In this document: positions 1-12,022 of the stretch, in pieces | How the letters are laid out: the number at the start of each line of letters is the position of its first letter | How positions within the stretch are numbered: position 1 is the first letter of the stretch | NCBI RefSeq assembly: GCF_029227915.1 | Contig: NC_079884.1 | Span: forward strand, 15,502,001-15,562,000 | Length of the DNA stretch: 60,000 bases | Direction of reading: 5' to 3' | Source of the DNA: Hydractinia symbiolongicarpus | Lineage: Eukaryota; Cnidaria; Hydrozoa; Anthoathecata; Hydractiniidae | Notes under the pieces: model-generated | What the model saw: the letters and a program-made list of their open reading frames with translations, nothing else | The model's database searches: none | What the model was told of the DNA's origin: nothing | Translations under genes and position numbers: made by a program

Positions 1-137
1 ATTCATGAGTTGTAGAATACACGCAAATTTTGTACAGCCATTGGAAATAAGTCTCTAGCTAAAAATAAGAACATTCTCAGTAATAAGTGTACATTTAATT
101 GTGAAGCTTTAGTTACAAGATTTTTTTATTTATTTAG

Positions 138-1926
138 AATGGAACAAAGCAAATATTCTAAAAAGAATTATGCAACATATTGGGAGTGTGAATCGTATCC
201 CAAAGCTTGGGGTCATGGTTCTCAGTGTAATCCACTGCCACCAGATTCAGTACAAAGGGAAAAAGGTCCGATGCGGGATTCGATCTGGTTTAAGACTCCT
301 ACTATAATACCAAGGATACCAAAACCTTTAGATCCTGTTCCTCATACGTAAGTCGCACCCAACCCGTTTCTTTTTTACGAAAACTAGTATACCTTGATCC
401 CTTTAATTTTAAAAAAATACGCCGATATTAATATTTAATTGGATGATTATTGGGTACCTTATTGGATGCAAAAATGTTACCACTTTTTGCCAACTAAATT
501 TTACCACTTTTTGCCGACTAAATTTTACCATTTTTTGCCGACAAAATTTTACCACTTTTTGCCAACTAAATTTTACCACTTTTTACCGACTAAATTTTAC
601 CACTTTTTGGCGACTATATTTTACCACATTTTGCCGACTAAATTTTACCACTTTTTGCCGACTAGATTTTACCACTTTTTGCCGACTAGATTTTACCACA
701 TTTTGCCGACTAAATTTTACCACTTTTTGCCGACTAAATTTTACCATTTTTTGTTGCCTTAATTTTACCATTTTTTGCCGACTAAATTTTACCACTTTTT
801 GCCGACTAAATTTTACCACATTTTGCCAACTAAATTTTACCACATTTTGCCAACTAAATTTTACCACTTTTTGCCAACTAGATGTTACCACATTTTGCCG
901 ACTAGATTTTACCACTTTTTGCCAACTAGATTTTACCACTTTTTGCCAACTAAATTTTACCACATTTTGCCAACTAAATTTTACCACATTTTGCCAACTA
1001 AATTTTACCACATTTTGCCGACTAATTCGAAAATACTTGTTGACTTTATAAATCATAAAGTATATATAAATTGTCGCGGATTATCCTTTTTATGTAATAA
1101 TCCCAACTCAAAGAAGTTAAGCTGAGAATATCCAACCTTTGCATCCTTATTTTAAAACCATTTTGGTTCTTAACTCTTTAACGACTACAGGTCACCGGGG
1201 GCCCGACCTGCACGTGCAGAATGGACAAAATATTTCGACACTATTTTAGGAAAGCAGAATTAGCTATCCAACGAACACAAGAGGAATGTTTAACTACTTT
1301 TACTTTTGGAGATATTTGCAATTAAATTCTGAGGGAAAAATTTGAACCTTTCAAAACCTCAAACGGTGGTCAAAAAGGTTGACGTACTAGATAAAAATGA
1401 AAAGCAAAATTCGACAGCAAACTTAGTCAGAAAAAAATAAAGTCGCTGAAAATGGGTTTTGGTTAGTACAAAATATTAACCACCGGGCCAAAATATTTTT
1501 ATCGAGTGCTATTACCGATAAGGTAACATTGGACAATGGCATATTTTCGATATGTTAACTACATCTAAATCTTTCTTTTCAGTGGGATGTGTTCGGAAAT
1601 AGCTGCGAATTTCCGTGATATTACTCATTCACAACGAAAAGACTTATTTCACTGTCCTGTTCCTAGCCCATGGAAATTAAAAAGTAAGTTTAAATGCTCA
1701 ATATCAACTTTTTTTTGGTTACTTCAATGGTTACTCCCATATGAAAACTCCTGTGAAATAGAGTTTTTGCATTGCTAGGTCAATCTGTCCGCTATGCGTT
1801 TCAATAAGTATTAACCATAATTTTAACTTACTTTTAGCTGCTGGCAAAGAAGAGATCTTTAGCGTTCCTAAAATGTACCGAACAGAGTATCAGTCAATTG
1901 CAAGTGGAAAGCCTGTACTCGTGTAG
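138..1926 (+). CDS. three-exon gene, 132-aa Pro/Trp-rich protein of unknown function
   Basis: Seen: exons 139-347, 1583-1683 and 1838-1926 join in frame (phases 2 and 1), with donors gtaagt and gtaagt and acceptors ttcttttcag and acttttag, and end in TAG. The first exon follows an acceptor-like tatttatttag at 127-137, so a 5' UTR exon or more coding sequence may lie outside the window; the ATG at 139 is the first available. The protein has no signal peptide or TM segment. It is rich in Pro, Trp, Tyr and basic residues, with short motifs such as AWGHGSQCNPLPP, PVPSPWK and YRTEYQSI. Inference: the style (short, soluble, Trp/Pro/Tyr motifs) resembles small ciliary or sperm microtubule inner proteins, but I cannot assign a family. 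Intron 1 (348-1582) contains the 24-bp minisatellite. An ATTAAA at 1961 could be the poly(A) signal. The phase-consistent splicing makes the model convincing; the function is open. Confidence 0.72.
476..1027. repeat. 24-bp minisatellite, 23 copies, inside intron 1 of the first gene
   Basis: The unit is ttttaccactttttgccgac plus taaa. I count 23 units of 24 bp, with variation at a few positions (gccgac/gccaac, taaa/taga, cac/cat). Because 24 is divisible by three and the unit lacks stops in several frames, it creates long artificial reading frames on both strands. It is flanked by intron sequence, not coding sequence. Confidence 0.95.
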
Positions 1927-3480
1927 TAAAACTCCAAAATGTATAAATTTTAAACTGGTGATTAAAAAAATATATTATAACTTATTGGCAGATTTTCCAA
2001 TATTAAGGAATTTTTATACATCTTTTTGGAACTTTTTCGTTTAAATCTAGATTAAATCGGTATTATTCTTCCATGCTTTTTTAACGATGCCTTCTTTGCA
2101 AAGTTTCAAATTTTTTAAAAAATTTGTTTTTAAATTTTGTTTAATCTTCTATTTTTCTCATCACTTAAAACGATAAATACTACACAAATATATAATTTTT
2201 GTGATTTTGTAAAATTAATTTTTCTATTTTGCATTTGTTTGTACTAAATATCTTTGTATATCTCTATGAATGTATAGGCAGAATATTATTTGGTTTGACT
2301 GTTCTTAAAACTGCCCAAACTCCTTGATACCATTTCCCTTCAACAATGCTATAGGGTGGCCACAAGTCATGGAAAGTGCAGAAATCATGAAAAAATCGTC
2401 AAATTTAGTTTGGCCTGAAAAAATAAAGACATTCAGAAAGCTTCACATCAGTGATCTTTTCATATTTTTATCTACATTTTTAAATTATGGTTCAAGTTAA
2501 AAAGACGACTTGTTTAATTTCTTTTATTTTGTGTTCTCACCTTTCTTGACTTGATACCATTGCAGTTAAAAGAATAATTATTCAATTTTTAACCTCTAAA
2601 AATGTTTTTTACTGTTACTGTTTTACTGTTCCGTGATCTCAGAATTTTTTATAGAAGTCATGGATTTTTTCCAAAATTTCTGTGGCCACCCTGATGCTAC
2701 AAAATTGGAAATTTTTTCCGCATTCACCGACGTATTATTATTATGGATATTGCAAAAAAAAATCGTTGACAGTTTTTTGTATGTAACCTGATGAAGGTAT
2801 TTGCGAAAGAGCATATATAGTTTTTACAAATTTTAACATATCATATTTCCTGTATTATTATTCTCTGCATTCGTGCAAGGTGGTCACCGCTCGTAAAAAC
2901 TATGAAATTTTTCTCTTTGTTAAAAGCTCTTTACTTATGTACTCTTTTTTTCTCGGCTACTTTTTATAAGAATCTTAGGACTCAGTTCCTTTAAAAAAGA
3001 ACAAGCAAATGGTTGACAATAGCCCAGCCTGCTCGATAAATTACAACTTATGTGTGGCGTATTTTGTCACAGATGAAACTAATTAGGAAATTAATTTGTG
3101 CAAAATTTGCGAGTTTTTGTCAATTTTGCGAAAATTAGTTTCGGCTAGAGTTATTGCCAAACTTGCTTTGAAGAAAAGATTGCTTACTTAAACATCGTTC
3201 CGAGGGCTCTTCTACTCCTATGATATTGTGAATGGGGACGAGGTTGTACTTACTGTCGTCTTGTTTTGCAAAACGTAAATCTTGGTTTCCATAACATAGA
3301 CATAGCCCAACAAAATTTTATGTTAATAAAACCAACCTTTAGATTAAGAGTACTATTTATAGTTTAAAAGTCGCGGAAATAGTGCCTGTAGGTAAATAAA
3401 TGTATGTGTTTTAACTTTCAGCAACACGCTTCTTTCAACCCAGTGCAGAATGTCTCTTTAGGCTAAATTGTGACGGACAA
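1927..3480. other. gene-free AT-rich stretch after the first gene
   Basis: Apart from the MITE at 2352-2693 and the probable 3' UTR and poly(A) signal of the first gene just after 1926, I see no coding exon or structured element here. Reading frames are short and AT-driven. Confidence 0.5.
2352..2693. mobile_element. 342-bp non-autonomous DNA transposon (MITE) with 6-bp target duplication
   Basis: Seen: terminal inverted repeats (T/C)AGGGTGGCCACA at both ends, flanked directly by ATGCTA (2346-2351 and 2694-2699). The arms continue imperfectly (aagtcatgga, gaaatcatgaaaaaa / ttttttccatgacttc). There is no transposase ORF. A 6-bp duplication is unusual for hAT elements (8 bp), so the superfamily is not assigned. 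Confidence 0.75.
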
Positions 3481-3484
3481 TGGT

Positions 3485-3800
3485 ACTATAACTTGCCCCT
3501 CCAACCTATGAGTGAAGCCACACGTGCCCCGTGTGCCCCCCCTCATTCCCACAAAAAGAATAAAACAACAGATCAAACACGCCTGTATTCGCATGGATGG
3601 GTCCAGTGGCAGGCGGTGTCCCTTTTATTTTAAATATACCAAACTTTAGTCCGATAAGTGTATTTCTATAACTTGTCCCTTAAACCCATAAGTCTAGTCA
3701 CACGTGCCCCGTACGCCCCTTCACCCCCTCCCCCCCAAAAGGATAACGACAGGACAATTAACCCCGCACCCTGATGAACCGCGTCAGTGCTGAACATCTC
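3485..3800. repeat. diverged tandem repeat, period about 180 bp
   Basis: The block at 3485-3545 (ctataacttgcccctccaac, then cacacgtgccccgtgtgcc) recurs at 3665-3722 with substitutions (ctataacttgtcccttaaac, then cacacgtgccccgtacgcc). The following C-rich runs also match loosely. At least two copies are visible. This is a GC-richer patch in AT-rich surroundings. Confidence 0.6.
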
Positions 3801-4321
3801 TAGTTCGATACGCGTCTTACCCTACCATGCAGCCCTTCGCGAGAAATTGTAGTTATGATAAATCAACAAAATTAAATAGCGTTTATATTAAGTCATGAGC
3901 ACACAACCGCATTTTACCCCAACAGGTTGTAGCCTAGAAGTCCGTGGTGAAAAAGCTGCAACCTTTGCCAGTCTATAACAATTTATCGCGCATCCCTTTA
4001 CCAGGAACTTGAGGTAAGAAATTTGTGACTACTGCAAGACGGTGGCTTTAATCTTGTCACGCATATCGCTCCGCAGCCTCTTGGCTAGAAGCTTAGGTAA
4101 AATTGGTAATTATAGCAAGCGATAGTGCAAGTAGTGCATGTTTCGAGCGCGCTTGTTCTCAAAATATTTTGTTTATGGGTGGTTACAGAGATTGTTCAAA
4201 TTTGGACTTCGTTGAAATTAAAAAATTTGCATAATTTGTTGATTTGAATTTATTTGGAAAAATAATTTTGTACGGGCTTACCATGGCAGTAGGGAGGTAT
4301 ATGTGTGTGAGAGATATACCA

Positions 4322-4878
4322 CTAAAAATAGCGGTAAACCCTGTATTTTATTGTGCTTTCTGGTGCTGCTGATTTATATTCTGTTTGTTGGGTTTGATAG
4401 TTGTTTCGTTTTGTTTTGCTTTGATTTTTATAGTGGTCATTGAATTGGGTGTTTTTTTGATTGGAATTGGAGTTGGTGTTTTTGTAGTGTAGTTTAGGTG
4501 GTCGGATTTTGAGGTTCATGAGTGGTACTGGTCGCTGTGTTTGATTCAGGATCTCTTCTTTTGGGAGGAGTGTAGTTCTTTTAGTTATTAAATTTTTCTT
4601 GTTAGTGGTCACAGGTGGAGACAGAGGTGTGGAGAGATACCTACCTGACTTACCTGTACAAGGTTGGCCGTTGTTTGGTATGGGTGTAGGCATATGTATG
4701 TACTGTGATTGTAGTTCAATTTGCATAGCCCAAAGTTCTCGATTTCTGTTTTTTTTTTAATTTTTTTTAGGAGCATGACCAAGCTTTGTTTTTTTTTTTT
4801 TTCGAGGTGTCTTTGGTGCACGAAGGCAGGGGAGTCTTCTGGAGGGGCAAACATGTCAAAGTTTTCTGAGTTGATCAC
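4322..4878 (-). pseudogene. frameshifted polar ORF, possible retroelement ORF1 relic
   Basis: Two overlapping minus-strand frames (4609-4878 and 4322-4726) can be read as one protein broken at A-runs near 4740-4800. The first part starts MINSENFDMFAPPEDSPAF and is followed by Lys-rich sequence; the second is rich in Thr, Asn, Gln, Lys and Pro. The surrounding DNA has no splice structure that would make it a host exon. The composition would suit the N-terminal part of a LINE ORF1 or a gag-like protein, but no diagnostic motif is present, so this is a tentative call. Confidence 0.3.
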
Positions 4879-4989
4879 AGTCCATGATTAAAGACTAAAA
4901 AAATAGCGAACAGCACTTTATCATTCATTTTGTCGGGGTTAAAAATGGGGTTACCAAAAGGGAGGTGCATGTAAAATAGTTTTATAACA

Positions 4990-6340
4990 TTTGTTGCGAT
5001 CCCCTGGGTATCCCACTCAAAGAGAGCATTTTGTTTTCAAATATGTCAAAATAATACCATGCTTAATTCAAAAAATATTTTTAAAATTGTTATTCGGTTG
5101 CATACTGCAGTTTTTAACTTTAATTCACTTCTCTCTTCTGTGTTCAAATCAGTTAAATAAAACTTTGTACTTTAGGGAAAGAAACTTTAGTGGGAGAAAG
5201 ATTTGTGAGGAAAAAAAGCAAAGTTTAGGACATAAACTTTCGCGAGAAACCCTGTTTTTGCAAGAAAACTTTTAAGAGTTGATTTTTTTCATTTTTGCAA
5301 GAAAAAACTGAAAAAAAAAATGTTTGATGCGCTTTCAGACTCTCAAATTTCCATAAACTGAATCAAATACAGTCCGATAATTTGAATTTTCTGATTTTTC
5401 TGATTTTTCAAACTATTTTTTGGGGCTTTTAGTTTAATCTTATAAATTAAACTTTCTGAATTTCGATTTCTCGAACCCTACTGCTTTGAACAAGTAGAAC
5501 TGTACAACTAAACTCGTCATTTGTTTTTGTGGGTAGGTTTGCTATCTGTGATATTCGAGAGGAAGAACAAAAGATAAAGCTGTTTATGAATTTTTTAACG
5601 GTTCAGAGTATAAAGATTACTCGATAGGAAAAAAATTATAGAAAGAGGATTAAACTATGTTGGGGACTTTTCGCACTTCAATATACTTCTTAAATTCAGG
5701 TTAGGTACGCTTTATTTACGGTTCATTTTTAACCAGTTCTCAGTCACGGAACTCTTGGTAACCTAGTTGTAGGGGTACAACAACAAGTTTCAACACTCAC
5801 AACCACTCCTTTAATTTTATTAACACATCCTATGTTAAAAAATGTTTGGAAAAACCACCCATCCCCTCTTATAGGAATCCCCCCTCTCCAAATTACCCTG
5901 ATTGAAAAGAACTTTCGGTAGAATTAGGAAATGAACGAAAATAAATATGTTTATATTCAATAAAAAAAAAACATCGTAGGGAGTATGCAAGTATACCTTT
6001 AACACCAGAAATAATTCAATGTTTAAAAGAGGCCTAATAACAAAATTTGAATAAAATCTTATCGGACCATATTCTCGTCGCTCTCAGAAACTTTCGTCAC
6101 TTTTGACCGACGAATTTTTATTTTCTTATGGATTTATTTTCACAAGTCCATATTTGTTTTTTGCAATTTTAAGCAACTCTTTTTGTATTTTAATTTTGTC
6201 CAATTTAGTTTCGGACCAATCAATTTTTAGTCCAATTTGTTTAACTAAGGGCGAAAGTTTTGCATGGAAGCTCAAATGAAATGGTTTGTTCTCCAAAATA
6301 AAAAAAATGTGTTGGTCAGAATCGTGTAGTGATATATAAT
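4990..6340. other. gene-free stretch
   Basis: No convincing exon, TIR or tandem array was found. The one longer frame (4991-5275) has no motif and no splice context. Confidence 0.4.
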
Positions 6341-6354
6341 ATATGGCGTTTATT

Positions 6355-6631
6355 CGAATTATTATTATTATTAATATTATTATTCCGAATATTTATACAG
6401 AATATAACCACTTCAGTGTCGGAAACCCTGTTATCAATGTGGGTCCAGTGTTCGGGATGCATACATTAAGTATATACCGGTAATACCTACCCAATTTCCC
6501 TCACATAGCATGGGTTGACGCGTAGCTGTGGTAAAGGCATTTGGTAAATATGCCCGCGCTGTGGACCGAACCACGACCTTGTGATTGCGAAGCGAACTTC
6601 ATAACCACAAGGCCACACGGCGTTAAATAGG
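6355..6631 (-). mobile_element. tRNA-derived SINE with 10-bp target-site duplication
   Basis: Read on the minus strand, the element begins near 6631 with an A-box-like GGCCTTGTGGTTATGAAG and a B-box-like CGTGGTTCGGTCC. It continues through a tRNA-unrelated body and ends in an (AAT)n tail (plus-strand attattattattatt, about 6359-6390). It is flanked by the direct repeat GGCGTTTATT at 6345-6354 and 6632-6641. Head, tail and duplication together fit LINE-mobilised retroposition. Confidence 0.85.
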
Positions 6632-6641
6632 GGCGTTTATT

Positions 6642-9600
6642 TGGATGAGGGCGTTAAATTGTTTAAATACGATAAGCTCAAAGTTTCTTATTAAAAAAAA
6701 TAAAAAATGGGGAAAATTGCGTGGACCCTTTTTTGCGAATTAATTTAAGTATTATGAATCTTTTAAATTCTTGTTGACGTTTGTGTACTAAAACGCAGGC
6801 CAGAATTTTTCATCGAAAGGAAAAGTTAACTAACTTGATTTTGCAGGATCTTATTTCATGGAACGTAGAAGACATCTGATATCATTTGAAACTAATATTC
6901 ACGATACGTTTACGTGTCATGAAAGGTAAGAACATCTCAGACACAGTTTTATGTGTGGCCTAAAAATGTTTTAATTGGTCCATTTTGTGTTTTTATTTTT
7001 AGCAGCTACACCTTTTGTTGTTTCAGGCGGTAAACATGTCAAGATTTGAAAAAATAATTCAAAGTCGTTCAGCTGACATGGTTGTTTTGGTGCTGGTGAC
7101 TGAAACTTAACCAAAAACAAATATTTAACTAAAATTCTGTATAAACATCATTTTCGAATTTCCTGAATGTAGCTATTTCCAAGACACCGACAGACCGTTT
7201 TTGACATATGCCCAAAAACATCGAACATTGAATAAATTAATTACCTCGATTTAATAAAGTATATACCACGTTGAGGACGCATGTTTTATGTGGTCCACAA
7301 ATTTATACTGAATATATATTTTGTTCCAAAAAAAGTCAGGCCGTGTTTTACAATCCTAATCGAGAAAAAAAGAAAATTAGTAACACCAGAAGGACAATGA
7401 ATGAGACGTCAGTAAAATCTAAATTAACTTTTCTGTCAGTAGCATTTCTCATCTATGTGTAGGTTTCCAAATTTTCTCTACTCAGCAAGAAATTTATCAT
7501 ATAGAAATCGCTTATATACACTTCCTTATGGGGGATATTCTTTATAGCGTACACATGACTGTCAAGTGTTTATAACGAAAGTTCAATGTGGAAACAGTTT
7601 ATGGCGGAAACCTCTAGAAAAAACATTATTTCAACATTTCTAATTATATTACGCCCTAGAACTAACATTTCTGTAGCAGACACGCCCAACAATGGGTCAC
7701 GTAAAAACTGCATTTACGTGTTACGTGTCGAGATACAATGTGCACGTTATTGAAATTATTTGTATGGTTATCCACAGGATCGTTTATTGACAATAGCGAG
7801 AACGTGTTGAGTTTTAGTGTGGACGTTATTAAATTATTCACATAATAATAAGGTCGTTAGTCTTGTCAGAGCGAGTACACGTTGAGATTTAGTGTGGAAA
7901 TAATCATGTTGAAAAATATTTAGTAAGTAGCACATGCGTGTTTTGAGTTTTTTTCATGTCCTGTTTTGTATTTTATCAATCAACTTTTGCGTCACAGCGA
8001 AGTCAGTCATTAATTAGCCTAGAGCTTGTTACCAATGATTGCTTTACGCACTGGTTATTTCACTAATATTTACATTTAAAATGTTTTATTTTAGAAAAAT
8101 ATTTTTGCTTTTAAATGGCCTGAGCAAGTAAACGCTAGGGGTCTAAAAACGGTTATATTATATTTTCTATTAAATTCGATGAAAATCGTTTTTGTTTTTG
8201 CGGGAAAAAGCTTTTGTGTTTTGTGTTTTTCATCTATTTCTGACCAGCGAAACTCTCTGACGAATATTTCTAATTGAAACATTTTCGATGTAAAAAATTT
8301 GGGGGTTCACACTTGATCTTAGTTTTTGCGAGTGTTTTCGCAAACACTTTCTTCTCTTAAAATACTAAAGTTTGACGATTGAATACGGCTATAGCTGGAA
8401 AGTTGTTAATCTGTTTAATGAACAATTTATGCTTTGTTTCGGCGTTGCAATATTGAGTTGGTTTATAATTTAATGTTTTTTGCACGGCAAATTATTGATC
8501 CAACATTTCCAGACCCTCACATTTCGAATGTATTTATTATAAAAGAGAAAATATTTCAGTTAGAGTTTATTCTCTGGCAGTCGCATGTGTTAGGCCGAGG
8601 ATAAGTTCAATTACGGTTTTGTTATTTTTCTTAATGCAAATGGTTCATCGCTTCCCACAAAAATAGACTTTCACTATAGAGACACGGAAGAACTTACATT
8701 TTCGACGTACTTCAAACGTTAATTATTATTATGGATAAAATTCAGAAGATACTGCATTGCTATTGTATTTTTCACCCTTTGCAACGGTTTCCGGAATTTT
8801 GGAAGGAAACGGTTCGACAGCGATAACTCATAATATGCTAAGGGGTAAATACCTGTACTTATAAAATATTTAGACGCTCTCATATAAGCAACAATGAGGT
8901 TTAAATCCTTAAATAACGAAGCAACTCATAAGAACAATAGGCAAGAGATTTTTCTCTCTCATTCTATCGTAAGTTACTTAATTTCGGCAAACATGATTAA
9001 AATTGAAATTTGATTTCAATTGTCGCAGTAGCCTTACGAGCAAGAAAACAAGGGAATTTGATCTTCTCAAGTAAATTGTTAACAAGCAACATATAAAAAA
9101 TCAACAGTTGAGCTTAAATTAAGCTTAAATATCCAATATATTCACTATTTCTCAAAACTTCAGCTTTTCTTACAAATTATTTATTGTTAGCAAATTAAAT
9201 AGTCTATCAGATAATAAAAATATAAAATTTAATTTTTTTATCCAGGTAAACATAAATCTACAGCTTTCATACTCATTTTGTGACGCAAGTTCAATTTTGT
9301 AAAACATTAGAAAACTTCTTAACACCGCTTCCCCGGCGTTAAATATCAAAAAATTTTGATATCTTAACACCGACGCTAAAAGGAAGCGTTTTCGGCGTTA
9401 TCGAAAGCCAAACGCGTAATAACACTGAACATTTACACTACTTATTCAATCACGCGATTAGCGCTTTCATTGACGTTATTAGCGCTGCTAATTTCCTTAA
9501 CACCATCAGTGTTTACAAAGCTTTACAGAATCCTTAACGTTTCAGATATCATACACCAATTTTCAAGTTTAACATATTTTTACGAAGTTAAGTTTATATG

Positions 9601-9676
9601 TGCAAAATGTTTCTATAGATTCAATAAAGAGAATATAAACAAAAAAAATAATGATATAATATCGGGCAAAACTGAT
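6642..9676. other. gene-free stretch with a diverged ~100-bp tandem repeat
   Basis: No exon was recognised. Around 7738-7905 a segment of about 100 bp is repeated imperfectly (gtgttgagttttagtgtgga / acgttgagatttagtgtgga). The 9310-9490 region is dense in gcgtta/taacgc words and contains the palindrome atatcaaaaaattttgatat, but no gene. Confidence 0.4.
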
Positions 9677-9678
9677 TA

Positions 9679-10059
9679 CACGTTGTTTCTTTTTTTATAA
9701 GAAACCTGGCGTAGGGCCTAGTTCTAAAATTCTATGTTTTTAGTTCCAAAAGTTTCTTATTTAGTTTCTTAATTTTCCAAGTATAATAAGGGTTTCTTAT
9801 ATCAAATAAATAGCTAGTTCTAAACGTTTCTTTAATCCTTGGACTAGTTGGTTTTATAATAAAAAAATAAAGCATTTTTCGTTTCAAAGTCTCTCCCTAG
9901 TGATGATTGTAACATCTTCTTCAATTAATTGTAAGAATTAGTTAGAAACAAGTTTCTTATTTCAGAAATAGATATAGAATGTAGTATTAAAAGTTTCTTA
10001 ATTTGAAGTTTCTACATGTAGGTTTCTTATAAACATGTTTCTTATATAAAAAAACCGTG
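9679..10059. mobile_element. MITE with subterminal GTTTCTTAT repeats
   Basis: The ends are imperfect inverted repeats (CACGTTGTTTCTTTTTTTAT on the left; ataaaaaaaccgtg at the right end) bordered by TA on each side. Inside, the motif GTTTCTTA or its variants recurs about ten times in direct and inverted orientation. Short TIRs plus many subterminal motifs are typical of transposase-binding ends in non-autonomous elements. Superfamily not assigned. Confidence 0.5.
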
Positions 10060-10061
10060 TA

Positions 10062-11487
<1,426 letters not shown>

Positions 11488-12022
11488 GTTTTCGTGACAA
11501 GTGTGTTATGATTGATGTTCTACAATCACAATGTTTACATATGCATAATTTTGAATCCTTTTTTTTTAATTTCATTTGGCCGTAGCACAGCAAAGCTGCA
11601 ATGTAATTAGATTTTATCAAGAAATTACTCGTTATTAAAGAATGTTTTCTAAGGATAGCACCTTTTTTTCTTTTCTATGTTTTATAACATGGGCCATTTA
11701 TGAGTTAGCATATTCAGCACGACATTATAGCTCATTCAAATCTGAGATGCCGTTGTCAATATAAATGGCTGCACTACGCAACTTGAAATTGAGATGTTTT
11801 ATCGGAAGCAGTTTATTTACAAAGATATTAAAACAAAAAAGTGACTTTTGCATGTATGTTTTTAATGTTAAGTATTTCTGAATACTTTTGACAAAACTTG
11901 GCAGCTTAGAGGACCAACTTAACGCTAATAGAACATTTTTTAGATAAGAACTGGTAAATAAGTAATCGTAGGATAGACAAAAAAAAAAAGAAGAAGAGAA
12001 ACGAAGAAGACAGAGCTACAGA

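Noticed and set aside
439-1125. Long overlapping frames with FYHFLPTK-, FTTFCRLN- and WQNVVKFS-type repeats
   Set aside because: They are translations of the 24-bp minisatellite in three frames; the array lies inside an intron.
3765-3830. Hammerhead ribozyme (ctgatga core)
   Set aside because: The second core GAAA and matching stems are not present; GAAC occurs instead.
6560-6631. A functional tRNA gene
   Set aside because: It has tRNA-like A and B boxes but not a full cloverleaf, and is followed by a SINE body, A/T tail and target duplication.
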